64,000 nt of DNA from the NCBI RefSeq assembly GCF_003020585.1, contig NZ_PXUE01000001.1, positions 992,001-1,056,000 on the forward strand, in the 5' to 3' direction. A program made the position numbers and the translations under genes. The notes beneath the pieces were generated by a model. It was not told where the DNA came from. It did not search any database and saw only the letters and a list, made by a program, of their open reading frames with translations. Positions 43,802 to 53,300 of this stretch are shown here, in pieces (position 1 is the first letter of the stretch; every line of letters begins with the position of its first letter). The DNA is from Chryseobacterium aurantiacum. GTDB lineage: Bacteria > Bacteroidota > Bacteroidia > Flavobacteriales > Weeksellaceae.

Positions 43802-44353
43802 CTATGCGTTTAAATCTACAGCCACAGCTTGCGTTCGTCTACACATCCACCTCCTCAATCTCCACACCGGCAAATACACAAAAATCACAGATAAAATCCC
43901 AGCCAGTACACCCACCACCACAGCCATTGCCGTAGCATCCAGCTTATAATCCTTTGAGAAATTATACTGTCCTAAGAAAAGCATAGATAGTACGAGAGAA
44001 CAGGTAATGATTCCATGCAGAATACTCAGCTTGGTCATTAACCTTTTAATATTCAACTGTTCATCTACCGTAAACTCTATGACGCCTTGTCCGGCGGCAT
44101 CGGTTACTCTTTTGAGGATGTCAATGGTAAGGACAACAGGTAGAAATAAGGCCATAGGTAAGGTAAGACGAGCTAAATTCTGTTCCCCTGAAAAGAAATG
44201 GGTGTATCCCAATTCCTTGAAGCTTGCATAGGCGATAATGAAATTGAAAAATACATTCGGGAGGACATAGTAAATTGTCCGCTTCATGAGAAAGCGTTTG
44301 AGGGTGGTTTTTTTGAGCTTTTTGGGCGGCTTCGGCTTAAATTTCAATTTCAT
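43802..44353 (-). CDS. Small polytopic membrane protein, last gene of the lipid-synthase operon
   Basis: The ATG at 44353 overlaps the stop of the gene before it (ATGA) and gives 183 residues (MKLKFKPKPPKKLKKT). A longer frame upstream is less likely because of that overlap. A strongly basic start precedes about four membrane helices (VFFNFIIAYASF, LTLPMALFLPVVLTIDIL, LHGIITCSLVLSMLFLG, AMAVVVGVLAGILSVIFVYL) and a basic end. No family recognised. As the terminal member of the operon it could export or anchor the lipid product; this is inferred from position. Confidence 0.65.
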   Translation of the reverse strand: MKLKFKPKPPKKLKKTTLKRFLMKRTIYYVLPNVFFNFIIAYASFKELGYTHFFSGEQNLARLTLPMALFLPVVLTIDILKRVTDAAGQGVIEFTVDEQLNIKRLMTKLSILHGIITCSLVLSMLFLGQYNFSKDYKLDATAMAVVVGVLAGILSVIFVYLPVWRLRRWMCRRTQAVAVDLNA

Positions 44354-45603
44354 ACGGAGGCGGTCATAAGCGCGATGGCTTTCTCTTTTATAGTGGCGGC
44401 TTCCGCTTTGGGCAGGAAGTCTTCGTTGGACAAAAATATAAAATCCATCTGATGGTTGTAGGTACTCGTTGTCAAAGTGTTGGAGTTCAGCCATGGGAAT
44501 GCTACCGTTGGGCTGAAGATGGTTTCAACACTGAAGTTGTTGTAATCTCTTGGAATATTGATTTTACCCATATTGGAGAGGGTCACATCATGCCCGCCAT
44601 TACTGGATTTCATCATGGAGATCATACGGTCAACAATCGGGTGCATCTGTTCACCCATCCATAGAAGTTCTCTGGCTTCCATTTTTTCTATTTTCTGGAG
44701 AAGATCACTTTTAATCTGTCGGGCATTGTTGATCAGATCAGAGCTTCCTTTTTTTAAAGAAAGATCAACCGTTGGAGCAAAGGCAAATAAATGATCCTGC
44801 TTGATTTCTGGAATGAAATGACGAACATCTACCGGACTGATGACCTTACCCTTAGCGTCAGCTCCTTTTACTTCCTGAAATGCCTGCATGAATGCTGCAC
44901 AAAGTAAAGCATGTATAGAAACTCCGTTGGCCTTACATCTCTCAGTGATTTTTGAGGTAGTTTCAGGATCAAGTTTTCGGTGAAGCACATAATCTTTTCC
45001 TAGGTTTCTTTTTTTACTTTTTCGTTGGAGAAGAAAGAAGAACCTTGCAAAAAGGAGATATAGACTGGCTTTGTATTTCTTACTTTTTACGTTGAAATTC
45101 GGGGGTAGAAAATCATTGACTGAAGAGAACGCCTGATAAGGCTGCAGCTCAAAAGAGGGATTGTCCAGAAGCTGGAGAAGTTCCTGAATCAGAGTGACTC
45201 CTGTTGTTCCGTCAGAGATGCAGTGAGGGATTGCCCAAAAAATTTCAGAAATGTTTTCTCCTTTCACCCAAACTACTCGGGCAAGAGGTTGCTTTTTATC
45301 TTCAAACAGAACTTTCCATTCTTTTTGAGATTCCAGAAGCCAGTCCTGATCCGTTTTTCTTTCCACAATTCGGAGTGGGATAGGAGCCATTTCCTTTTCT
45401 TCTATAAAAAAAGGATATTTTTCAGTCTTGGTATCTATAACAGCTCTTAGTAATGGGTGTTTTTGCTGGATTTTTTCCAGAGCAGTCTTAAAGTTCTTCT
45501 CCGGAAGTTCTCCTTTTATTCTAGCGGCAAATACACAGTTTACGGGTGTTTCGGGATCTACATACATGATCCTTTCCACCATCATTAGTTTTCTTTTGAT
45601 CAT
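44350..45603 (-). CDS. Condensation-domain-superfamily acyltransferase (second of two)
   Basis: This 417-residue protein is in the CoA-dependent acyltransferase fold of NRPS condensation, PapA and alcohol acyltransferases. The active-site motif is H127-x3-D131 in IPHCISDGTTG, and a C-terminal VTLSNMGKINIP segment matches the fold. It has no carrier or adenylation domain. It probably transfers an acyl group from ACP or CoA to a hydroxyl of the sugar or lipid product. Four bases overlap (ATGA) with the related gene before it, with which it shares overall layout. Confidence 0.75.
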   Translation of the reverse strand: MIKRKLMMVERIMYVDPETPVNCVFAARIKGELPEKNFKTALEKIQQKHPLLRAVIDTKTEKYPFFIEEKEMAPIPLRIVERKTDQDWLLESQKEWKVLFEDKKQPLARVVWVKGENISEIFWAIPHCISDGTTGVTLIQELLQLLDNPSFELQPYQAFSSVNDFLPPNFNVKSKKYKASLYLLFARFFFLLQRKSKKRNLGKDYVLHRKLDPETTSKITERCKANGVSIHALLCAAFMQAFQEVKGADAKGKVISPVDVRHFIPEIKQDHLFAFAPTVDLSLKKGSSDLINNARQIKSDLLQKIEKMEARELLWMGEQMHPIVDRMISMMKSSNGGHDVTLSNMGKINIPRDYNNFSVETIFSPTVAFPWLNSNTLTTSTYNHQMDFIFLSNEDFLPKAEAATIKEKAIALMTASV

Positions 45604-46883
45604 GATACGGCTATATATTCCAATTGTACTTTAATGATCTGCATCACCTCGTCACGAATGGCCATGGCGTCGGTATAGGGTAAATATCCTTCACTTCCTA
45701 CAAAGGAAAAATCCATTTTTCCACGATAAGTAGAAATAACCAGCGTAGTTGTATTGCCCAATGGCCCAATAACAGACGGACTGAAAATGGTATCCACTGT
45801 AAACTCTTTATATTCATGAGGAATCTGAATGCGTCCCAGATTGGAAAACATGCAGTCGTTGGAAGATTTCCCGTTCTTTAACAGCTTTGTGAAATTAGTT
45901 AAAGCATCATGTCCGGATTCCATCACCATCATGGTAATATAAGGATTGAGCTTGGAAGTTTTACGTTCTACGGACGTTTGCATGGAGCGCAGGTTTTCCA
46001 GAAAGCTCATTTTTTCGTTGGAAGAAATTACAATCATTAATCCGAAGGCGAAGATATGGTCATTCTTGATCTGGGTTGCAAAGCGTCTGATGTCTACCGG
46101 ACAGGAAATTTTATTAAATGCGGATGAACCTTTTACCTTTTTAAATGCCTGAAGTAAAGCTGCACTTAAAAACGTGTTAACGGTCACTTCATTGGACTTG
46201 CAGTAGGAAATCAATTGTTGGCTTACTTTTTCATCTACTTTCCAATGGATCAGATAATCGTCCTGACGATCGACAGCTTTCTTGCCTACAGGAATGTATT
46301 TGATGGCTGTAGCTGTTAATCTGCCAATAAAACGGGCCTTCAGCTTTTGTCTGCGGCTGTTTAAAATATGGGAAGGAACTACATCCTGAATTCCCATGAT
46401 AGGCTGCTCTGCCCCAATATCTGCGGAAGGATTATCCAACACTTTTAAAAACTCATGAAGAAAAGCCATTGCAGAACCACCATCACATAAACAATGATGG
46501 AACGCAAATAGCATATCGGAAACTCCTTCTCCTTTGATCCATACAAAACGGATAAGGGGAAGTTTTTGATAATCAAATAGGGTATGCCATTCTCTTTTGG
46601 ATTCTTCCTGCCAATGATCTTCTCCTTTTCTAACCACAATACGAATGGGGATGGAAAGGGATTTCTCCGGAACATCAAACCAAGGGATATCTTTCTCATC
46701 ATGATTGATAAGAGCTCTTAACCAAGGGTGCTTGTTCTGAATTTGAACCAAAGCCTGCTGGATATCCTTTAATGCAAAGGTACCTCTCAGTCTGAAAGGA
46801 ATGACCGCGTTAAAAGGTTCTGTTCCGTCCCCTAATAACATGCGTTCCCCAAATAACAATCTTCTTTTTATAGGTTGATTCAT
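45600..46883 (-). CDS. Condensation-domain-superfamily acyltransferase (first of two)
   Basis: This 427-residue protein is a paralogue of the next gene: both start with a KRxLxxxERxx segment, then KHPWLRALIN. The motif HHCLCDGG has H130 and D134. The late CMFSNLGRIQIPHEYKEF corresponds to the DFGWG-side region of condensation folds. Three bases separate it from the glycosyltransferase gene. Two acyltransferases beside two glycosyltransferase units suggest acylation of two sites on the glycosylated product. Confidence 0.75.
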   Translation of the reverse strand: MNQPIKRRLLFGERMLLGDGTEPFNAVIPFRLRGTFALKDIQQALVQIQNKHPWLRALINHDEKDIPWFDVPEKSLSIPIRIVVRKGEDHWQEESKREWHTLFDYQKLPLIRFVWIKGEGVSDMLFAFHHCLCDGGSAMAFLHEFLKVLDNPSADIGAEQPIMGIQDVVPSHILNSRRQKLKARFIGRLTATAIKYIPVGKKAVDRQDDYLIHWKVDEKVSQQLISYCKSNEVTVNTFLSAALLQAFKKVKGSSAFNKISCPVDIRRFATQIKNDHIFAFGLMIVISSNEKMSFLENLRSMQTSVERKTSKLNPYITMMVMESGHDALTNFTKLLKNGKSSNDCMFSNLGRIQIPHEYKEFTVDTIFSPSVIGPLGNTTTLVISTYRGKMDFSFVGSEGYLPYTDAMAIRDEVMQIIKVQLEYIAVS

Positions 46884-46886
46884 AGG

Positions 46887-49289
46887 CTACACAGAAGCTA
46901 ATGTTGAATGTTCATGTACAAAATTTTCTAACAGTTCTACCGCTTTGTCATTTCCTCCGGCAAGCGTGAATGTATTGCGGACTTCCTGAGCGGCGACTCT
47001 GTATTTTGGATTTTCCAATAATTCAAAAACCGTTTCACGAAGAGCATCTACACGCAGTCTTTTGTATCGGATGCTGATTCCGCAGCCTGCCTGCTCAATT
47101 AATTTTGCAATATGAAAATGATCGTAAGCAATAGGCGTGATTAACATCGGTAATCCATTACGGAATGTATCATTAACGGTATTGAAACCACCGTGGCAGA
47201 TCACCATATCCATTTGCTGCATCACTGCGGATTGAGGGACGAAGCTGTTTACAATAAAATTATCCGGCCATTCTTCAAAGATTTCCGGTGGAGTAGCGGC
47301 AATGACGGTAACCGGTTGGTCAGCAAACGCTGCAATAATTTTTTCAAAGAAAGCTTTTCTGATGTCTACCAATAGTGTTCCCAGAGATACAAAGATCTTT
47401 GGAGTGGTAGAAGCGTTCAGTTTATCCCAGTCAAATGGGGCATCATTTGGACGTCCTTTTACCGGACCTACAAATTTCATATGAGAAGGAACGGTTTCAA
47501 ATCCGGCAAAGGCTTGTGAGGTAAACACCATATTCAGTTTATGAGAATGGATATAAATTCCTTCCTCATGAATTCCTACTTCTTTTTGCAGATCTTTGAT
47601 GAGGTTTTGCTGCCATTCCCAGATTTTAGGGGCACTTTTTTCGGTATCTCCCATTACGTCTGGTGGAACTGGGGTTGTCGTTACACAAGGAATATTATGT
47701 TTGTGGGCAAATAAAGCTCCTCCGAAAGTAATACAGTCATTCACAATTACATCCGGCATCCAGCTTTCTGTCAGTCTGGTTAATCCCGGCATCATCATTT
47801 TAGCGAAAGGAACATAGGTTTCTTCCAGTGCCAGTTTCATTACTTCAGGTCCGGAGCATGCAGGTCCGTCATCCTGTCTTTTTAAAATACGGGCAATTTC
47901 TTCCTGATACGGAATAAGGTCTTCTTCAGGGTAGAAATAAGAACCTCCTTCAGGAATATGTTTACTGTCTAAAGGAGTAATCCCGAACCATTTTACTTCA
48001 TGGCCACGGGCAATCAGGCTTGCTCCAACACTTAACGTAGGACTCACATGTCCGAAAAACGGAGGAATAACGAATAAAAATTTAGCCGGTTTTTCAGGTT
48101 TTGACGCCTTTGATATAGCCTGTTCCAATAGGTTGGCTGCTGTAGCCGCACCGCCTGCTTCTACAAACGACTGACCTACTTTCTTGGCCGCTTCTTTGTA
48201 GCTTGGATTATTTAAAATCTGTTGTACAGCTTCTCTGAGATGATTGGCTTTAAATCTATTGAAATTAAGACGCTCACCCGCTTCTGTACGCACCACACGT
48301 CCTGCCACGTGTGACTGGTCGTACGCAATAGGAATCACAACCAAAGGAATACCATTGGATAATGTTTCGGAAACTGTATTATGGCCACCGTGGCAAACCA
48401 CGCCATCAAGATGAGGTAAGAGATCCAATTGAGGAACCTGCTGGTACACCATAAAGTTATCGGGCCATTGCTCAAAAAGCTGTGGATCTGAAACCACTAC
48501 AACCGTTAAATCTTCATCCTTAAATGCATCCACTACCTTTTGGAAGAATGCCTTTTTATGATCATGATCGAAAGTGGTTCCGATGCTTACCAGAATCTTT
48601 TTATTGGTGGCGCCTTTTAACCGGTCCCAATCAAATTCACAGGAGATACGACGCTCTGTAAGAACGGGGCCTGTAAATTGGTACTGAGACGGCAGATCTT
48701 CCATTTCACCAAAGAAATAAGTAGAGGTTAAGACAAGGGTTAAAAGGTCAGAAGTAGCAAGTGAACGTTTTTCATTCACTCCCAACTCTTCCTGTAATGC
48801 AACAATTTGATTCACTTCCCATTCGTGTACCTTGGGCAGCTCATTCATGATTTTGATGGCAGCCGGAGCGGTAACGGAAGTGGCATACGGGATTCCTAAT
48901 GCTTTCGCAGCAACAGGAGCCGCAAATAGTTGGTGATCACCAATAATCAAATCGGGTTGATATGTTTTTAATAAAGCAACAATCCCCTTATAGCAATGTC
49001 TGTTCAACGGGATAAGAACCTCTTCGTAAAGGAACTTAACACTGTCGATTCCGTACACTACTTTTTTGGATATAATATCAAGGTATTGTTCGCTTTCTTT
49101 CTTTTCTTCGTCAGTCTGATCGTATTGGATCAGTAATAATTTTCCTCCCTCTGGAAGTTTAGCCTCTAAAGTAGGGTCAAGGCTGATCCAGGCTACTTCA
49201 TGTCCTCTTTCCAACAGAGTAGCACCGATGCTTAGGGTAGGGTTGACATGTCCTGTCAATGGTGGAACTATAAATGCAAATTTAGCCAT
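46887..49289 (-). CDS. Tandem family-1 glycosyltransferase (two complete units in one chain)
   Basis: At 800 residues this is two MGT/UGT-type GT-B enzymes joined with an offset of almost exactly 400. Unit 1 (1-390) starts FAFIVPPLTGHVNPTLSIGA with catalytic-type H14, and has the nucleotide-sugar site CHGGHNTVSETLSNGIPL (299-316). Unit 2 (402-790) starts FLFVIPPFFGHVSPTLSVGA with H414 and has CHGGFNTVNDTFRNGLPM (698-715). Both look intact. Such enzymes put sugars on lipids or polyketides. Two fused units may add two sugars in turn. It overlaps the hydrolase gene before it by eight bases. Confidence 0.88.
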   Translation of the reverse strand: MAKFAFIVPPLTGHVNPTLSIGATLLERGHEVAWISLDPTLEAKLPEGGKLLLIQYDQTDEEKKESEQYLDIISKKVVYGIDSVKFLYEEVLIPLNRHCYKGIVALLKTYQPDLIIGDHQLFAAPVAAKALGIPYATSVTAPAAIKIMNELPKVHEWEVNQIVALQEELGVNEKRSLATSDLLTLVLTSTYFFGEMEDLPSQYQFTGPVLTERRISCEFDWDRLKGATNKKILVSIGTTFDHDHKKAFFQKVVDAFKDEDLTVVVVSDPQLFEQWPDNFMVYQQVPQLDLLPHLDGVVCHGGHNTVSETLSNGIPLVVIPIAYDQSHVAGRVVRTEAGERLNFNRFKANHLREAVQQILNNPSYKEAAKKVGQSFVEAGGAATAANLLEQAISKASKPEKPAKFLFVIPPFFGHVSPTLSVGASLIARGHEVKWFGITPLDSKHIPEGGSYFYPEEDLIPYQEEIARILKRQDDGPACSGPEVMKLALEETYVPFAKMMMPGLTRLTESWMPDVIVNDCITFGGALFAHKHNIPCVTTTPVPPDVMGDTEKSAPKIWEWQQNLIKDLQKEVGIHEEGIYIHSHKLNMVFTSQAFAGFETVPSHMKFVGPVKGRPNDAPFDWDKLNASTTPKIFVSLGTLLVDIRKAFFEKIIAAFADQPVTVIAATPPEIFEEWPDNFIVNSFVPQSAVMQQMDMVICHGGFNTVNDTFRNGLPMLITPIAYDHFHIAKLIEQAGCGISIRYKRLRVDALRETVFELLENPKYRVAAQEVRNTFTLAGGNDKAVELLENFVHEHSTLASV

Positions 49290-50064
49290 GGTTCTTCGTT
49301 AAGATATTAGATAAAAACTGAGCGATCGTTTCCGCTATCAGATTAGGTTCCTGAATCGGAATATTGTGATCGCCGGGGATTAATTCAAGTTCGGACGAGC
49401 CTATTTGAGACTGCAGCCACTCTCCTGTAGGTCTGCAGTTGGACTCAGCACCGTAAAGCAATAATGTGGAAGCCTTCAATTCATTGAAATTAGCTTCATC
49501 AAGGAAATGCTTTTCCTTGATCATATCTGCCTTGATGCTGGTCTGGTTAAACAGAAATTCATACATACGATGGTTCTTTTCCATTTGTCTTTTACCCATC
49601 TGTACTTTGGTGGTGTCTGTAAAATTAGCGACGTAATGCTCAAGAAATTCTTTGCTGTACTCATCAATGATGTTACGGGCTTTTTCGTCCTGAGGATCCG
49701 GTGCTTCCATCACAACGAGCTGATTCACGCGGTCAGGGTATTCCAAAGCTGTTTTCAGGGCAATAAGACCTCCGAAGCTATAGCCTACAAGGTGTACTTT
49801 TTCCAGTTGAAGGTGATCTATTAAACCCATCAGATCGGATGACATGTTGTCAAGGTCGTATCCATCCAAAAAGCGTTCACTCATACCGTGACTTTTCAGA
49901 TCATACATCACCACATGGAAATGCTTGGCCAGCACAGGGGCAATATTAAAATAATAAATGGATAGGTTACTGAACATACCGTGGATGAGTACCACGGTTT
50001 GTTCGGCTCCTTTGTTGAGTTCCTGTATATGAACTTGTCTGTTATTGACAGTGATTATTGGCAT
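49282..50064 (-). CDS. Alpha/beta hydrolase, possible chain-release thioesterase
   Basis: This 260-residue protein has LIHGMFSNLS for the oxyanion loop, nucleophile S96 in VGYSFGG and base H233 in PGDHNIPI. The acid position is GAESNC (E207 or a nearby residue in place of the usual Asp). No signal peptide. In the operon it lies between the discrete ACP, which it overlaps by 10 bases, and the glycosyltransferase. It is a good candidate to release or transfer the acyl chain from ACP. Other esterase roles are not excluded. Confidence 0.7.
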   Translation of the reverse strand: MPIITVNNRQVHIQELNKGAEQTVVLIHGMFSNLSIYYFNIAPVLAKHFHVVMYDLKSHGMSERFLDGYDLDNMSSDLMGLIDHLQLEKVHLVGYSFGGLIALKTALEYPDRVNQLVVMEAPDPQDEKARNIIDEYSKEFLEHYVANFTDTTKVQMGKRQMEKNHRMYEFLFNQTSIKADMIKEKHFLDEANFNELKASTLLLYGAESNCRPTGEWLQSQIGSSELELIPGDHNIPIQEPNLIAETIAQFLSNILTKNHG

Positions 50065-50327
50065 TCGTAGATATAATTGATGATCATACTAAGGTCAAGA
50101 TTGATCAGCTGGTCAAGATCCATAGAAGACAGCCAACCTGTAAAGTCGATCTGATCGCCAAAATGCGCCTTGATCTTTTCAGAGAAAGAGACAATCTCGA
50201 TGCTGTCCATTTCAAGATCTTTGGTGAATGAACTTTCAGGAGTAATATCCATTTCTTCTACAAATTCAGCACCTATCACTTCAGTAATAAAACCTTTTAA
50301 TAAAGTAAAAAGTTCTTCGTGGTTCAT
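50055..50327 (-). CDS. Discrete acyl carrier protein
   Basis: This 90-residue protein, from the ATG at 50327 (MNHEELFTLLKGF), has the phosphopantetheine site EMDSIEIVSF with S42. An in-frame ATG at 50354 overlaps the end of the previous gene and would add nine residues. The rest is an acidic four-helix ACP. It differs from the two ACPs inside the large synthase (LSIDSIKR), so it may be loaded with a different acyl group, for example as donor for the acyltransferases or as an off-loading carrier. The gene overlaps the hydrolase gene. Confidence 0.85.
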   Translation of the reverse strand: MNHEELFTLLKGFITEVIGAEFVEEMDITPESSFTKDLEMDSIEIVSFSEKIKAHFGDQIDFTGWLSSMDLDQLINLDLSMIINYIYECQ

Positions 50328-50341
50328 TTTTAATGTTGCGT

Positions 50342-53300
50342 TTACAGTGTCCATCCGATAATATAATTTTTATGTTTAATAGTTTTGATTTCAATGTTGT
50401 TGATCCACAAGTGATCATCTTTTATAAGTTCGACTTCAAAGGCTTTAGGGTTTCCTTTGAGCCCTGTTCCGAGGAACTTTCCGTAGGCTTCCTTGGCTAC
50501 CCAGAAACGGGTGGTCCATTCTGCCTGATCTCTGTCTTTTAATAAGGCTAATTCTTTGTCGGTAAATACCATGTCATAGAATCCTGAACTGCGCTCTTCC
50601 ATCAGTTCCATATCAATTCCTACAGATTTTCCATATCTCGCGATTCCCACGGCTTCTTTTCCTTTGTGAGCCAAAGAAATATGGATGTCTTCTGTAAAAT
50701 CACTGATGAGGTAAGGTTTCCCCACTTCATCGGAACGGATTTCAAAGGTGATCGGGAAGCAGGCATGATTTTTTTCCTGACGAAGAAGATTTCTTACGGC
50801 ATCTTTCACGGCCACACGGCTTACCATCCAGTTTTTCTTTTTGTTGGGTAATAACTGCTGGTGATGCTGTTTTTCTGTTTGATTGAAATATCTTTTCAGG
50901 ATAAAATCCCATGAAGCTACTCTGGTGTAAGCCTGATGGAAGAAGAAAACTTCAGGAGCAATCTCTTCAGAAAGGCGGTTGTGCAATGGTGACATGGAAA
51001 CATTCCATAAAGGAGCGTCAATTTCAAGTCTTCTGTTTTGCCAGCCGGTGATGGCACACCAAACTTTTCCGTCTCTTTTCAGGATGATATCTGCGATGGC
51101 AAATTCATCATTAAGCTCGGTCAGCATACAGGTACATTCAAAAATACCTTCCTGATCATGCATATCTCCGAAGAATTCAATATCTCTGATTTTCACAGGG
51201 AATGCAATACGGTCCTTCACCAAAGTAAGCTGAAGCCAAAGCCCGAATAGTTGTCCTGCATTATCAAGCAAGGAACCTTTACCACCGTTTCCTTTTATTT
51301 TTCCGATGATTCCTTTGTCTCCAACAGCTGAAACTTCAGTAATTCCCTGATATTTTTCTCCGTGGAACATGTGCATGTCATAGATTTCTTCAGGGGTTCT
51401 TTCGATGGGTAAAAGATTACCGATGGAAAGGTTGAAAACTGGTGTAGGAACAGCTGAAGATTTCAATACAACTTCTGCGTTGACAAAGTTTTCAATATCC
51501 AAATAGGCGTGGTTTGAGGAACGCCATTCACCTTGTACTGTTTTTTCAAAAGGTTTGGCTACATTCATCCATTGGAATACACTTACATTCATGATTTTAT
51601 GAACCAGTGTTCCAGGGATTTCTGCTTCTGCGATTTCTGCAAGCTGCTCAAAAATCATGGTCATTGGAATAACTGGTTCCATATCTGCCACATGTGCCCA
51701 ACCTTTTGGCTGTCTCAATAAGCTGTGATCAATAAGGTAAGGATGACTTTCTAAGGTCACATACATCTCTTTAGAGAAAGTTGTGCTTCTCGGTACTTTT
51801 GGAACAACCTGTGTTGCCGGAGCATGAGCGGGACGTTGAATGGTGGTTTCCGGACGATTCTGGAATAAAGTAAGGACTTCTTCCTGCATACGGATCATAT
51901 CCGCCACATTGTCCTGAAATGCCTGTACCAGGGGGTGACCGCTTTTTGTGGCAATAGCTGAAGCTGTTGCTGTATATTGTTTTGGCGTATCAAAAGATTG
52001 AGCCAAAGCTTTTACTTCTTTAAAATTACGGATAATAGGAGAGCCTAATTCAAGCTTAATGCCTTTTCCTGATGGCTTTCTCGAATGATTTTGAATCTCC
52101 AGAAAATCAAGAGCAATTGTTTTTCCTTCTACAAATAATGAAGCGACTACACGTTGTAACTGAGCCAGGGCAGAACGAGTAGGAACACTGGAAGCAATGG
52201 TACTGAAAGCTTTCCCCTTCAATGTATCATCAATAAATCCGATAAGACCGCCAGTTCCGACTTGAATGAAGACTCTGGCGCCTTCTTCGTATAATTTATC
52301 CGTAAGTTCACGAAAACGAACAGGCTGTACCAAATGCTCGGCACTTAGTTTTCTGATCGCTGCCTGATCTGCAGGATAAGGTTCTAAAGTTGTAGCAGAC
52401 CATAATGGTATTTTTGTCTGCTGGAACTGTGCTTTTTCCATACCCGCAAGGATCACATCTAGTTTATCAGCGATAAAAGGGGAGTGGAATCCGGACTGGA
52501 ACGGTAATACCTGATGGAAGATCTGCTTTGATTTTAATAAAGGAACCAATTCATCCAATGCTGCATTGCTTCCGCAAAGAATCACCTGATTAGGGCAATT
52601 GTCATTGGAAACATAGAGGTTTGCAATTTCTGCAATAAAAGGTTTTATCACCTCAATTCCGGCTCCTATGGCAATGAACTTGGAATCTTTTAATTCAAAA
52701 GTTTCAGGATTCAGTACGTCAATTAAAGCTTTTACAGAGTTGGCTTCCGCTAATTCTGAAGAGTAACCGGCCAACCATTCTCCTAAACTGTGTCCTGCAT
52801 TCATATCAGGAATAATTCCCAATTTTTTCAGTGAATTATCAAGGATACTACAGTTGTTGAAGATATTTAAGGCATCTGTTAAAAGTCCTTCTCCTTCAGT
52901 TTCTATAGTTGCTGATAATCCAAAATAACGGCTTACCGTTTCTACTTCACCTTTTGCCAGACCATCTAAGCCTGGGAATACAAAGGCTACTTTACCACCA
53001 TCTTTTAATAATGGGGCAGAGGTGTACCAGATATCCTGTTTGTTTTTCCAGATGATATTTTTGGAAACAATTTTAATTGCTTTTTCTATTCTTGCTGGTG
53101 TCGGGTCAAATAGGGCAACCCTGAAATGTCCTTCACCAATGGTTGTTTCATTATTTTGTAATGCTGAAAGCAGTTCTTCATGCGTAGGTCTCGCGAGGAT
53201 TAATACATGGTCTTTTTTCGGCATATCATAGCCTTCCAGAACAACATGTGCATTAATTCCTCCAAATCCGAAAGCATTTACAGCGGCTACTTTTGGAAGC

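Noticed and set aside
44353..44494. Longer start for the small membrane protein at 44494
   Set aside because: It would overlap the acyltransferase gene by about 145 bases; the ATGA overlap at 44350-44353 gives a natural start and a normal membrane-protein N-terminus.
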